Source: Trichoplusia ni (taxonomy: Eukaryota > Arthropoda > Insecta > Lepidoptera > Noctuidae). Taken from it: a stretch of DNA of 64,000 nucleotides. Where the stretch lies: contig NC_039489.1 in NCBI RefSeq assembly GCF_003590095.1, positions 620,001-684,000 on the forward strand, given 5' to 3'. The position numbers and the translations under genes are program-made. The notes beneath the pieces were generated by a model that saw only the letters and a list, made by a program, of their open reading frames with translations, ran no database searches and was not told the origin of the DNA. Below are positions 25,001 to 36,237 of the stretch, piece by piece. Numbering within the stretch: position 1 is the first letter of the stretch; each line of letters opens with the position of its first letter.

Positions 25001-28000
25001 TTATGCTTAACTTCGACAAACAAATCCCTTTCCCCGTGTACTCGTAACTCAGTACGACTTAGATGAACAAAATAATGAAAATTCCGTCAGAATAATTTGG
25101 GAAATTGACTGACGTCTGCTAAGGAGTTTGTACATATTTTGACAGCCGCTGTTAATTCTCCAAGACCCGAAATATGAGGTAATGTTTTGAGAGTTATGTA
25201 TTTCTTAATGAGAGCTCTTGTCAGTGGAGTGTTTGCCATTACACTGTATCTTAGGACATAATTTTAATACACATTACATTGTACTTAATGATACAACGGT
25301 TTACGCGATTGGTGACCACGCCGCTTCGTCCTTTAACTCCGGTTAGGTCAACTCCGCCACATACCCATAATTGCAATGCTTGTAAACCAGAATAATTACA
25401 ACCAAAGATAACGAAATCTCACAGAAGTAGAAATATCCTTATAATCTATTTGTGACGATGAATTATCCATCTCTTTATATTTTATGATCGAATTCTTGTT
25501 ATATCTGCATCACCCTTTGGTGCCTTAAATATTAAGTCCACTATTGTTTATGTTTAGAAACTTTAAATAAATGAATAAAATAAGAGAAGTGAGATATTAA
25601 ATAGACCATCAGGTTGTCATATACTAAATAATTATAACATAGAAATTTCAATAAACACACGCTATAATTAATTTACGAAACTACGTGAAAACCGACAAGA
25701 ACAGTAAATTTTGAAGCACTAGAAATTAACAGTTCCCAGAACCGTATTACAGCCCTCAATTTCCTACGCCGTTAACTTGCCATAAATGATACGGTCAGCA
25801 TCTGACAGTAATCGCATTATTATTCGTTAAACATCACTGTGAACACTATAATTCAAACCAGTAACGTCTTTATTAGTTGGTAAGATAAGAACTAGTTAAG
25901 CAAGCTCAACTAGTCGGTGGAGTTTTTCGAAAGCAAGCAATTGCTTGTACTAGATTTCCACACAGGATTTTCTCGATACTTTATATTAAGTTGTACAGTT
26001 GTGAGCAAAAAAGGTTTAACACACAAGTAATTGACAATATGCAACATTTGTTGAGGGAATAAGTCTGTTAGAGTAAGTTTTTACGGAAGGTGAACTAAAA
26101 CAATCTAACAAATAGTCAGTAGACAGATTTTTGATGATGCGACAATGTTTTTTGACTTTATTGCCCAGATCCATTGACTTGAGTTGCGTTATTTTTAAAA
26201 GTGGTTGATAGTGTATTTTAATATGTAATTGATAGATTTATACCATTAATGTTTTGCGTTATAATTTTAATTTGAACTTATTAAAACTTTTTTTTAAAGC
26301 AGTATTAATTAGACTCAGGAAAACCAAATCACAATTAAAGTACAATTTTCAAAATATTGTGCCGGCCTATATAGATTTCACGGTAGGTTAGGTATCACGA
26401 CAAACACCAAGTTGCATATTATTTAGGTAGAATGAAGCACTCTTCGCAGAACCCTTTAATCCAATTACCGATGCATGTCCAATCTAAAGCTAGGCAACCG
26501 CTAAATACTTGTGGCTATGTATTCATCGCTGCAGAAGCTTACATTCTGACGTTCATCGGATATTCTTTGATGGATTGACTCAATCAAGTACTAACAAGAC
26601 AGGTTTACATTTCGACTGGTGCAATCCTGGAATTTCTGCCGACCAGTTTCTGTTTGATATACCTAGAATACGTTGCATCACCTACGTCTGTCAGATCTTA
26701 AATGTTACAGTAGTTGTGGAATTATAGAAGCGTAACAGCGTATACTCCATAATGCGTCGCCTCTTTTCCACATGTTTTTTTCTCCCGAGCTAAGGATTTA
26801 AATATTTGTGTCGCGGACAGTTTCACAAAAAAAATTGGTCACACGCACAAAGATAGCTAGACTCATAGAAGTATTTATGGATCTCAAAACACTTGTAACT
26901 GCGATTTACAAGGATTTGAAAAAAAAATCCAAAAAAACTTGTCATACGCGGGGATCGAAGTCGTAACACGTCGCACATAGTAGGATTGTCTTGGTGACCT
27001 CAACCACTCGGCTATCCGTGCAGTATTAAAATATTCGTTGAGAAATGTTGATAAGCCCGATTTAACGAATTTCAGTTTTAAATATACATCATTCAAATTA
27101 TTTATAATAAAGTGTTTGCAGCATTTTTGTTGCTCACTGTACGCTAATTATAAGTACAGCTTACGGTTGTCTCTCTATAAGGAAAACCTATTTTCTTTAC
27201 TCGTTTGAAAGGTTAATTTGAAATCTGTGATCGTAAATTACTTACCTTGTTAGGAAATATATACATCCTGCTTTGAAGTATACTTTTCTTGTTTTTTTTT
27301 TAGATGAAATTTTCGAAATTAAATTTGGGTTAGATAACCTAGTAGGTGTGAGGGGAAGTAGACTTGTTACCGTTGGACTATCGCGACATAGGTCAGAAGT
27401 GCAAATTCCGGGACGTATAATCTTTTATTTCACATTCATTTGCATTACAAAGTTAGTACCTATTCTTAAAACGGTGAAACATTGTAAGCTTTCTGACTCA
27501 ACTCAGAAAATAACGAATGAGAGCAAAGTCACGTCAGAGGCCTACGGGCGGTTGAAATTCTGACTCCAGGTTGTACTTCAACTAAACGATAAAAAGTAGA
27601 AGCTAGCAAGTATTTTTCCTGGTGACTTCGTCCGTATGGATTTCAGTTATCGAAATAATTACTTCTTTTATATTTCCCATTCTCTTGAAAAGTAGGGATG
27701 GTTTATAGGTCATAGCTTTTTAGTAGCCAAATAGATGCACATTCGGATAATTAATAATATTACTAAAATTTGGAATTACTAAATCGACCAAGACGTTATA
27801 TCAATTCGTGAAATAGAGGGTGCCAAATAAACAGCATCCATCCAAAACCGTAAAAGGAGAATACCGTTAATTTCATTTCAGAATAAATAAGAAGCTGTAG
27901 GCTTAAGGAAAAATTGTATTAAATTATTGTATTATGACTTGTTAGAGAATTTCTCGGAATGTTACTTCTAGCTGGAGGCAATGTTTCCCTTGGTTTGATT

Positions 28001-31000
28001 TAGGACAGAGGTTGTAAACAGTCGGGAAGATTGATATTTATTTTTAATGTATGCTTTACTTTAGGGGCAAAGTTCTCCCAGGTAGACGAAAAAAAGAACA
28101 TATACAATATTTAATAATTTTACCAAATACCAAAAAAACAAAAGAGAAGAAATTGGCAGTTACCGTTAAAAAACTACATGAAATTAGAAAAAAAAACAAT
28201 GTAAGTGTCAAAGAAATATAAAACCTAAAACAAATTCAAACGAATTAAAAAAACTTAAGAGACAGTCCTTTTAAATACATAAAATATGACCGATCAAATT
28301 ATATTTTTGATGCACGAAAGTAAGTTTTGATTTTCTACCAAAAATTATAATTAGTTTAATCTATTTTTAACCAAAGGTTGTTAGCCACATTATACATCCC
28401 GTTATCTTGGAAAATGTTGATCCGAATCCATAAATAGATACACGAGGACAACAAACTAGTGGATCAACAAGAAGGATTTAATGTTATTTATTATTTCTGT
28501 GAGCTTGTTATGGTAAGATGGTCACCCATCCACGGACCGACCTTATCAAGCTTAGCTTAACCTGTAATCGATCAACTTAGCCACAAGCTGCTCTTTCGCC
28601 GGGTTAAGACAGCAACTATAGTGGTTAAAAAACGTACATTTTGACTTGACCGATTAAAATTCCTTGCCATGTCCAAACAAGTCTAGACTAAGATAATTTC
28701 AAAAAAGTAACTAATTAATTAAAAATTAACATTATTTTACCTACTCGTCCCTAACCAAACAATTCTTACGATAATTCTATTTACTTAAGGATAAAATGCT
28801 GGGAGAGCGAGCCTGTGTTAGACGGAGGATAACTTCAAACAGTTAAAAGCACATTATAATAATTATTTAACTTGTTCACTGACCTAAGTCGACTAATTAG
28901 GGAAAACACAAGTGTTTTGCTGTGTATTTTAATTAGTTATTGTGTGAAGTGTTAGTTAAATTTACATTATCATTTAAAAATTATGGAAAACATCTGGCAA
29001 CAATTTAGTTAATTTTAATGTTTCAGTTACATATGGGAAGTAAATAATTAAGCCTTTCAAGTGCGATTCTGACCTGAACACCGAAGGTGTCGTACAAATA
29101 TTTTATAGGCTTTGATAAAAAATTATTCCTAAAATAAATTGGTCACCCATCAAATTCATACCCATACCAACCGTCCTTAGCCTCGATTTTAATTATAAAA
29201 CTTGTTGTTATAATTACAACAAGAATGTATTCTTTTTTAAATTTCAACTTTCTAGATATCACGGTTTACGGATATAGCCTGGTGATTTGTCACCAGGCTA
29301 TATCTCGTTGACACACAAAGTTGAGCCTCACACAAAACTAGTTTCTTCATCTTAAAAAAGAAACGCTCTTTTAGTATACCATATTCTACAAATTAAGGTC
29401 GTACTGGAAGCTAAACCAGTATTTTTCAATATGGAGTTTAGACTTCTAAACTCGAAGTATTCTGCCGGCGAAAGATGACCATAGAGTCGTAATTTTTTCA
29501 CAGGTTTCATAAAGTAATCTATTGTTTCCTTGTTCTAGATGCGGGTGTCCGGTGGATCCCGTCCTACTGCGCGCTCAAGGAGCTGAGTGTGTCCGACTGT
29601 ACTGGCGTCACGGACTTCGGACTGTACGAGCTCGCCAAACTTGGGCCTGCGTTACGATACCTTTCTGTTGCCAAGTGTACACAGGTAAATACAATGTTAC
29701 ATAGATTAAAATTGAGTGTAATATCATCATGGTTGAACGGAGAACCTAAAACTTCATAACTACAAACCCAATATGCACAACGTGCCACGGTTTCGATCAC
29801 CGCATAGGTTAAGCATTGTAATCCTCGAATGCTTGTACTGAGTTCGGGTGTCTTTGTACGTGTGACTTGAATATTTTTAATACTCCGCGCGACGCGAAGA
29901 CTGAATTGTTAAATGCCGACAAAAAAAAAATCTAGCATATCCTATCATAAAACCTCGATTTTATTTACTGGTAACATTCTCCTTAACCGCCAAAGTGTCA
30001 AAACAATTATTGTAAGCACTTTCATTTGTTTTTTACGACTATCCCAACTTTTCAAACATCGAACATTCGTTTTTATTACAACAAAGTTGACAGCAAAAAG
30101 GTTAGGTACAGAAGAAGTTCTATTTTTATTGTCATTTACTATTATAAAGTTGTCACTATTCACAAAAGTTTATTGGAACATCTTCAACAGCTTATGATAA
30201 TGTGAATATTTCATGCCAAAACAATTCTCTCTTCAATTCTTTCTTTTTTTGTCAGGTTGCCAATATAACATTTTCTTTCGCCCTTTTTCGGTAAACACGT
30301 TTTTCATTCTTTACGCAAATATGATAAATTTGTCATCAACAATAAGACAAAGACAATTTCTTTTGAGACGTATTCTGTAACTAGCTGTTGCCCGCGACTT
30401 CGTCCCCGTGGGTACAAGATATAAGTTATGATTAAATACCTGCCCTGTTTTTTTATACATTTTCCATTGTATCTTCGCTCCTATTAGTCACAGCGTGGTG
30501 GTTTATAGCCTAAAGCCTTCCTCGATGAATGGCGTATTCAACACCAAAGTAATTCCTCAATTTGGACCAATAGTTCCTGAGATTAGCGCGTTCAAACAAA
30601 CAAAAAAACTCTTCAGCTTTATATATTAGTATAGAAGTATAGATTAAGGTGTTGAAGTCCAGTAGTCTAATCCTTGTGACTTTAATCCACATAGCAACGA
30701 CTGTACGAAGTCCAATGGTCTGGAACATCAACTCAGTTAACGTCTGAAACGTGCCTTACTAAGCTAACTTGTTTTGTCTAAACCGAAATAAAGGTAATAA
30801 CGAAAACAAACCCTGTTTTTTGTTCGAATCATATCATATTTGATTCTCAAGGGCAGACTCATCAGAACGAAGCAATATTTTTGAGCAAATTTGTTTACGC
30901 TATGAATTCGTAACTTATTATGAAAATTGGGTTTTTGAAGCAGACAAAGGATTACATTTTATGATATCTTTGTTTTCTCAGCATTTGGTAGGATTAGGGA

Positions 31001-33655
31001 GAGCTTTGAATTTGTACTGGGACCAGTCAGTGTAAGTTAACTTATGCCAGACAAAAATATGATTTAAATAAAGGACTGACGGACCAATTTGACTTTTTAG
31101 AGAATATTTACAGCTATGAAGTCTCATTATAGTATTAATAAATGCCAGTTTAAATTAAGATGCTATCGAAAATTAGTGAGGCAAAAAAAGTAAACATTGT
31201 TTCGGATCCAAGCTAACGTCATATTATATACCTATTTTCTATAGCAGGACCCAGCATCCCGCCAAGATGTTTATCATGTAAAACTTGGTAAATATTAATT
31301 AAGAAATTAACGAAATGTAGGTTGATATTTTTACTCATTTAATATATCTCCCCTAAGAACTATCATGAAAGGTCACTTTCTTCACTCGTCACTTTATTTT
31401 TGCCCTTAATTACCTTATTTGACGGAAGCCAGAGTAACACAGAGCTAGAACATAAAAAAGCATGACGAAAATAAATAAAACAGAGCACAGGTCTTCTTCA
31501 AGTTTTAATTAGATTTAGAAAGTAGTGTAGTTCGCAAGTAATTTACTCTTGCTAGGTCTTCCGTGTATCTAGAAACTTCTATTAACAAGACATCCGAATA
31601 CAAGAGTTAGTGGTACCGTAATACAGGATGTATTGCTATTTTTTTATTTTTATTTGGGAATACAAACAATTGTACATTGCATTATACCAAAAACAACTTG
31701 TTGAACTTATTTATTTATTAATAAAGGGTCACCAATAGCTTCTGTGTAATTAAACCATGGACACATTGGACATGGCCTGACACGGTTGCCAATAATAGGT
31801 TCACGAGTATTTCGTAGAGAAGTGGTAATTAATTAAGCGCCGGAAGAAGAGCTTTATTGCTTTAATCTAAGCAAGACGAGTTAAAGGCCCGACCATTCAC
31901 CATAAGCGAAGGGTACTTGCAGTGAATGTGGACGCACTTTTACTACAAAAATCCCCCATGTCAGTCACCAGAGGCAGAGGGCAAACCGGCGATGCCTCAA
32001 TAGACAGATCAAAGTCACCGTGTCTTAAATTAGTCGGGGTTATCAGAATAGTGGTACATAATTCGAAGAACCAAATCAAACTTAAAGTAAATAATGATAG
32101 AAACTGAGTATTAAATTTTCAAAAAATTAAAAAAGACGAAAATATTTCAAGATTATCAGACAATTATAATTTCTGTGTTAAAACCAACAAGTCTAAAAAT
32201 AAGTATGTTTTTGTTATTCAGGTATCAGATTCTGGCATTCGTACCTTAGCTCGAAGGTGCTATAAGCTCCGGTATCTCAACGCGAGAGGATGCGGGGCGT
32301 TAGGAGACGATGGAGTGGAGGCCATAGCCAGAGGCTGTTCCAGACTAAGAGCTCTGGACTTGGGGGCTACCGATGTCTCCGAACCAGGGTTGCAGGTAAT
32401 TTCTTAATTTACAGAAGTTAGTTAGAAGAAGGAAAGTCGGAAGGAAGGATCGGATGTCTCTCAACTGACGTCTTTCATTACATATGCTTGACCTTGACCG
32501 TACTTCGCATTTTAAATTTACTCAGTATTAGGTAGATAGTTATTTATACCTTAAAGTCACTTAAACATAGACCTATACTTAAAATTCTTAAATTAAGCTT
32601 CGAATGTGTAAAATATATCAATTTACAAAATAAATTGAAAAGTAATACTTTAATAAGAAATAGTCAGATGCCAACCTTGTCCAAAGCACCTGCTCTACAA
32701 TTGCTCTGTAAAAAGAATCGTACCTCATATATTCCAAGAAAATACGGTTAAAAAATGGAGTCAGCAAAATTACGTACTCCTTGAATAAATGGCTTGGCAA
32801 TTAATTACCGAAGGCAGTACTTAATTATATTTCCCTTTGGGTAATTTATGGTTATATAGGAAAATAATGGCATTTAGAATTATTTTGTGCAATAAAAAAC
32901 ACATTAGATACAATGTTTATTGTTATGGTCGGTCTATAATTGGCTTGTTATTCGGCAATGGTCGCTTTTTGCTATTTATTGTTTTCGGGTCTCAGAAGAG
33001 CAAAATTATTTTTTGGAGGCCTAACACTAAGTTTGAAAGTAATATTATTACAGTTGTGAAGGCGTGACAGAGCATTACAGTGTCTCTCTTACACAACTCT
33101 AATAATGTTATTTTAAGAGTTGGAAAAGGTCTCCACATCAGGGCCCCAATTCTGCTTTTTACGATGGCCGATGAATGAATGAAAATTAAGGCTTAAAATT
33201 ATTATTTTTTTGTGTTCTTTTAAGCATTTTTCCTACATAATAATTAGAAATTCAGTACGAGACGGCACACTGAAGAACAATAAAATTAATTTCCAATTAT
33301 TTTGTTGACAAAATGCTTCAGAGAATCGGAATAATTTCAAATGTAAACCAATTGCCATTCGGCCGGTCAATCGGCCGTTGTAAATAGCAGAATCGGGGCC
33401 CAGAGCTATTGTCGGTACTAATTATATTTATCTTTTGCCCAGATCTTGGCTCGATGCTGTCCAAATTTGAAGAAACTTGCTCTCCGGGGCTGTGAACTGA
33501 TCGGAGACGATGGTCTGGAGGCCGTGGCTTACTACTGCCGAGGGTTGACGCAGCTCAACATCCAAGATACACCAGTCACGTTAAGAGGGTACAGAGCTGT
33601 CAAGAAATACTGCAAGAGATGTGTCATTGAACATACGAATCCTGGATTCTGTTGA
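18834..33655 (+). CDS. Fbxl7: F-box/LRR-repeat protein 7 (SCF substrate receptor), 7 coding exons
   Basis: Joined coding exons are 18834-19049, 19684-19875, 21078-21222, 22666-22851, 29539-29684, 32222-32395 and 33443-33655 (stop TGA). All introns are GT-AG and every junction keeps frame, giving 423 residues. Residues 1-57 are Ser/Gly, Pro and Arg rich; the F-box spans about 58-105 with the motif VCRRW and a closing W100; cysteine-type LRRs follow from about 152 (IDLTGC, YLYLRRC, LKELSVSDC, LRYLNARGC); the C-terminus is RCVIEHTNPGFC, almost the same as vertebrate FBXL7. The family docks Skp1 through the F-box and selects substrates through the LRRs for ubiquitination; the fly orthologue works with Fat and Dachs, human FBXL7 has been linked to Aurora A. 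Human FBXL7 is 491 residues; the shortfall is in the N-terminus and first LRRs. The start is uncertain: ATG 18834 has G at -3, and an upstream exon could add residues. Confidence 0.93.
19684..19875 (+). CDS. Fbxl7: Fbxl7 coding exon 2 (rest of F-box)
   Basis: Phase 0 to phase 0, 64 codons, residues 73-136. It completes the F-box (VSDLCRMSRVCRRW, then RPEVWRRV), the part that normally contacts Skp1 and cullin. The acceptor is attccag|GTG and the donor GCG|GTAAGG. The stretch after the F-box (residues 106-136) is Ala/Arg rich and does not resemble vertebrate FBXL7, where an LRR begins. Base composition is clearly more GC-rich than the flanking introns. Confidence 0.9.
21078..21222 (+). CDS. Fbxl7: Fbxl7 coding exon 3 (first, divergent LRRs)
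   Basis: Phase 0 to phase 1, residues 137 to the first base of codon 185. Acceptor tctccag|GTC, donor ACAG|GTTAGT. It encodes LTHLAVTG and LRHIDLTG, two LRR strands. The usual cysteines and the TD.G turn of this LRR type are missing in the first repeat (SSSMDARAMAPL), so this part is degenerate relative to vertebrate FBXL7. Confidence 0.9.
22229..22276. repeat. 23-bp hairpin with 2-nt loop, Fbxl7 intron 3
   Basis: Arms 22229-22251 and 22254-22276 pair at 22 of 23 positions, with TA between them. No related sequence is seen in the window. Confidence 0.9.
22666..22851 (+). CDS. Fbxl7: Fbxl7 coding exon 4 (LRRs)
   Basis: Phase 1 to phase 1, residues 185-246 plus the first base of codon 247. 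Acceptor ctcccag|GT, donor ACAG|GTAATT. Strands VEYIDLTDC and LQYLYLRRC are canonical cysteine-containing LRRs with the turn VTDAGL between them. The insertion DWPDWAWLETRL (residues 190-201) sits where the vertebrate protein has a longer unrelated insertion. Confidence 0.92.
24308..24372. repeat. 30-bp hairpin with 5-nt loop, Fbxl7 intron 4
   Basis: Arms 24308-24337 and 24343-24372 pair at 29 of 30 positions around AGTTA. The arm contains GTGGGAAATATCTTTTTGT. It is the longest near-perfect inverted repeat in the window. Confidence 0.92.
26840..27025 (-). mobile_element. tRNA-like SINE, family B
   Basis: Minus strand: CTGCACGGATAGCCGAGTGG (box A) and CGACTTCGATCCCC (box B), followed by an A-rich body and a GTCTAGCTATCTTTGTGCG end. 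It lies in Fbxl7 intron 4. Confidence 0.65.
27330..27600 (+). repeat. GGCCTACGGGCGG-type repeat, copy 1
   Basis: The 3' part (GAGGCCTACGGGCGGTTGAA, then CCAGGTTGTACTTCAACTAA) is shared with 43855-43925. The 5' part has a degenerate tRNA-like segment. Located in Fbxl7 intron 4. Confidence 0.5.
28508..28600 (-). repeat. 5S rRNA-like module (SINE or pseudogene)
   Basis: On the minus strand GGATGGGTGACC (28520-28531) and, about 30 nt away, GTTAAGC match the internal promoter/loop region of 5S rRNA in spacing and order, but the rest is diverged. It lies in Fbxl7 intron 4. A weaker relative (TGGTCACCCATC) is at 29139-29150. Confidence 0.4.
29271..29304. repeat. Perfect 15-bp hairpin, Fbxl7 intron 4
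   Basis: GATATAGCCTGGTGA (29271-29285) and its exact complement (29290-29304) around TTTG, 235 bp before exon 5. Confidence 0.9.
29539..29684 (+). CDS. Fbxl7: Fbxl7 coding exon 5 (LRRs)
   Basis: Phase 1 to phase 0, residues 247-295, after the longest intron in the window (6687 nt). Acceptor ttctag|AT, donor CAG|GTAAAT. The split codon restores Asp in VTDAGVRWI. KELSVSDC, VTDFGLYELAKL and LRYLSVAKC are near-identical in pattern to vertebrate FBXL7, which confirms that no exon is missing in the long intron. Confidence 0.93.
29770..29900 (+). mobile_element. tRNA-like SINE, family B, decayed
   Basis: Degenerate box B (GGTTTCGATCACC, about 29789) followed by the body motif GGGTGTCTTTGTACGTGTGA. 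Box A is not recognisable. It lies in Fbxl7 intron 5. Confidence 0.45.
30381..30643 (-). mobile_element. Helitron-like non-autonomous element, type 2
   Basis: On the minus strand it starts TCTATACTTCTATACTAATA and ends CGCGGGCAACAGCTAG, preceded by A and followed by T. The interior has GAACGCGCTAATCTCAGGAA. The same family recurs at 61020 (same strand) and 63007 (opposite strand). Lies in Fbxl7 intron 5. Confidence 0.65.
32222..32395 (+). CDS. Fbxl7: Fbxl7 coding exon 6 (LRRs)
   Basis: Phase 0 to phase 0, 58 codons, residues 296-353. Acceptor tattcag|GTA, donor CAG|GTAATT. It carries VSDSGIRTLARRC, LRYLNARGC and LRALDLGATDVSEPGL. The third strand has lost the usual C-terminal cysteine (LDLGAT where LDIGKC is expected). 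Confidence 0.93.
33141..33401. mobile_element. MITE in Fbxl7 intron 6
   Basis: Terminal inverted repeats 33141-33172 and 33370-33401 match at 28 of 32 positions and begin GGGCCCC[A/G]ATTCTGCT. The element fills about a quarter of intron 6 and ends 41 bp before exon 7, leaving only the branch point and pyrimidine tract. No clear target-site duplication is visible. Confidence 0.8.
33443..33655 (+). CDS. Fbxl7: Fbxl7 last coding exon (C-terminal LRRs and tail)
   Basis: Phase 0, residues 354-423 and stop TGA. The acceptor is tttgcccag|ATC with a strong TACTAAT branch-point motif at 33416-33422. It encodes LKKLALRGC, IGDDGLEAVAYYC, LTQLNIQD and the diagnostic tail YCKRCVIEHTNPGFC. A MITE ends only 41 bp upstream of this exon. 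Confidence 0.95.
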   Translation: MLARCCPNLKKLALRGCELIGDDGLEAVAYYCRGLTQLNIQDTPVTLRGYRAVKKYCKRCVIEHTNPGFC

Positions 33656-33718
33656 AATTCTTTAAGCTGAAGTGGGGAAATGTTCAACAGGAGTAAGGAA
33701 AACGAGAGAAGTTGAATG

Positions 33719-33724
33719 AATAAA
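33719..33724 (+). terminator. AATAAA, candidate poly(A) signal of Fbxl7
   Basis: A canonical AATAAA lies 64 nt after the stop codon. It would give a very short 3' UTR. In AT-rich DNA such hexamers are common, so the functional site could lie further downstream. Confidence 0.35.
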
Positions 33725-34269
33725 CAAAAAATGTGAAGGAAAACTCGAGGAAATCGATAGGATGGTCTGGTTTGGAAGGAGGTTACGTCTAATGATGAGA
33801 AAAGTAATAGTTTTGAAAAAGGAGGCATATTTCTTGGAAAAAAAAATTAAATGGAAATATCATAAAGAAATCTTCATAGAGAGCTTGAGCAACAGCAATC
33901 AAAAAGGGTCGAAAATGTTATGAATATTGAGTCCGTATTTTGAAGGATCGCAAGTCCTTAAAAAATGGTAAAACTGTTTATATGACTTTTGACGCAGAAA
34001 CAGTTGCAGTTTTTTTTTCTGGAAGCTATCGAGTTTTGAACGATTTCATCACGTTCACGTTTATAAACAAACGAAAGAATAATGGAAGCTATATCCGTCT
34101 CTTTTCAATAACTTGTAAATGACAAAAATAGGTAATATTAGGTTGTTTTTAATTCCAAACATTCCTATTAAGTGTGTAAATAGATAGGTATTACTAACAT
34201 AGCTTTATATACATGTAAATGCTTTAAATATAATATAACCGTATGATAAAGTTTAATGTAATTTACTTA

Positions 34270-34667
34270 GGGTCGGCACACATCGGCTACCAACCATAAC
34301 CAGAAAACGCTGACAAAACAAACTTCCTTAACTTTTCTATATTTTAAATGGATAGTTGAACGACAGCGATTTATCTTCGCCAATAGCCAAATGGTATTGG
34401 TTACTACGCCATATCGATTGTGTGCGATGTGTCTTGGGTTTGACCCCGCGTAGCACAAGCATTAGAGTGCAAATCCTACGCTCATGCCAGAATTTAAAAA
34501 ATCCTCAGAACAAGCATTAATCCAAGTCTTTTAATTTAGAAAAAAAGTGTGGCGACCACTGGTTTCAGGCGTCTGCCAACTGCCAGTCTATAATTAAAAT
34601 GTATGTATAGTAAAGGAAATATCTCAGTGTTTTGTGGTTGTGACCAGTGGCTCATGTGCGCCGACCC
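34270..34667. mobile_element. PIF/Harbinger-like MITE with nested SINE
   Basis: Both ends start GGGTCGGC[A/G]CACAT and remain similar over about 44 nt (shared AACCA, AAAAC and CTGA blocks). They are flanked by TTA at 34267-34269 and 34668-34670, as expected for the 3-bp TWA duplication of PIF/Harbinger elements. There is no transposase frame. A decayed tRNA-like SINE occupies the centre. Confidence 0.7.
34380..34530 (+). mobile_element. tRNA-like SINE, family B, nested in a MITE
   Basis: Decayed box A (TAGCCAAATGG) and box B (GGGTTTGACCCC at about 34436) with a diverged body. It sits inside the Harbinger-like MITE 34270-34667. Confidence 0.45.
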
Positions 34668-34670
34668 TTA

Positions 34671-35950
34671 GAAGTGTATTTATGTACAGGGTACGGAAAA
34701 GTTGCGAAATGTAACGAAATTCGGTTATACAGTTCTTAATCTTATTACCCAGTTTTAAAGTTTAAAATTGGATAAACCTTAGCGAATGAAGCACGTTCAT
34801 TACTTTTTGGAATTCTATTAGTTTTTTTGTACAGGGTAAAAGTTTTTCTGATCAAATAGTATTTTTTTTTTTGGAAATTTAAAGAGCGTCTATAATATGC
34901 ATACAAAAGTCAAGTTATTATGTTTTTGGAAACCTACAGAATCATTTGCTTGAGTACCATTTTGCCGAGTACAATAACAGCTATTTTCCAATAATCAGGT
35001 ACGATGTTGTTTCCGTTCAAATTTCAAACAGAGCAACAACAAGGGGATTATTTAAAAACATTGTACAAAGAGAGTAAACACAACACAGTGAAAATACACT
35101 CCCATAAATTATAATTCGGACGAATAATGTGCCATAAGGGTTATGTACGCGGTGCGAGTATTGAATAAGATGTTCTTTTAAAGAGATATGTTTTTGTATG
35201 AATTGGATCCCTACTCCTATTTGAATCAGTTTTTATTGTGGAATTTGATGAAGGATATTGAGATAAAATGTATCGCTTTAGGGGTCTTGTTAATTATTAT
35301 ATTTGAGTCTTGTAGGTATTAAATTTGTTTAAAGTTGAAATTTCTTTCTATAATCTAACAGAAAAGTGTAGTGGGGCTAATAATGTTACTTGATCATAAA
35401 AAGAATACTGAAAAGTTATTTTATCATCTTAATTTTTTAAGAGATTAAAGAAAAAATATGTTCGTGTTATCTCGAATCTCGAAATCTACATATGTGCTTG
35501 TAAATCATCAGGTTTATTAGACAAATACCCAATAATAAAATTGCACCAGAAACAACCTTTGGTCGTCAAACTCGCACCGTGTACGATCACCAATAGTGTT
35601 TCGTTCAAAAATTAGATTAAATTCGACATAAAACTGTTTATACTTGTACCTTTTGGTATAGATTTAAGTAAAGCTGGTTTACATGAGCGATCTTGACTTC
35701 AAAAATATAACAAACAATATTAAGTCGAGTGTACAACCTAAATCTGTCAGCAATTTCATCTGATTGTTTTGAAGCCAATTTCGCAAGTGTAAACTAAGCC
35801 TAAAACTTATAAATATGTAATTAAAGCTAATATCTTGAAAAGGTATGGTGCCTTAGTATACAAATATTTTTATATTAACTGAATTGCCATTGTTGATTTA
35901 GTTTTTATTATTAAATTATATTTTTTAACAAACGATTTTATGTTTTCACA
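34671..35950. other. Downstream of Fbxl7, nothing recognised
   Basis: AT-rich, with two GTACAGGG motifs (34685 and 34831) in the same orientation but no paired end. Part could be Fbxl7 3' UTR. Confidence 0.45.
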
Positions 35951-36237
35951 TCTTCTATTATATAAAATTCCCGTGTCACGATGTTAGTTACCGTACTCCT
36001 CCGAAACGGTTCGACCGATTTTTATGAAATTTTGTAGGTATACATATTGGATTGGTCTGAGAATAGAACAACATCTATTTTTCATACCCTTAAGTGACAA
36101 GGGTTGCCCACACTAAAATTTATGTTTTTATTTTTTGGACGAAATTGTTTGTTTTTATTTTTTTTATAATGTGGCATTAAAAATACACAAAACTAGAAAA
36201 AAAAAATCGGCAAAACAACGTTTGCTGGGTCAGCTAG
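35951..36237 (+). mobile_element. Helitron-like non-autonomous element, type 3, copy 1
   Basis: A|TCTTCTATTATATAAAATTC at the start and GCTGGGTCAGCTAG|T at the end. The interior has CCGAAACGGTTCGACCGATT and CAACATCTATTTTTCATACC. A direct repeat of the same family begins at 37299. Confidence 0.7.

Larger units (their letters stand above)
22852..29538 (+). other. Fbxl7 intron 4 (6687 nt)
   Basis: The longest intron, joined by an in-frame phase 1 junction. It holds hairpins 24308 and 29271, SINE 26840, the repeat 27330 and the 5S-like module 28508. No additional exon is needed by the protein alignment. Confidence 0.8.

Noticed and set aside
26509..26727. Possible exon in Fbxl7 intron 4
   Set aside because: Fbxl7 exons 4 and 5 already join in frame with full family similarity; this frame shows no LRR pattern.
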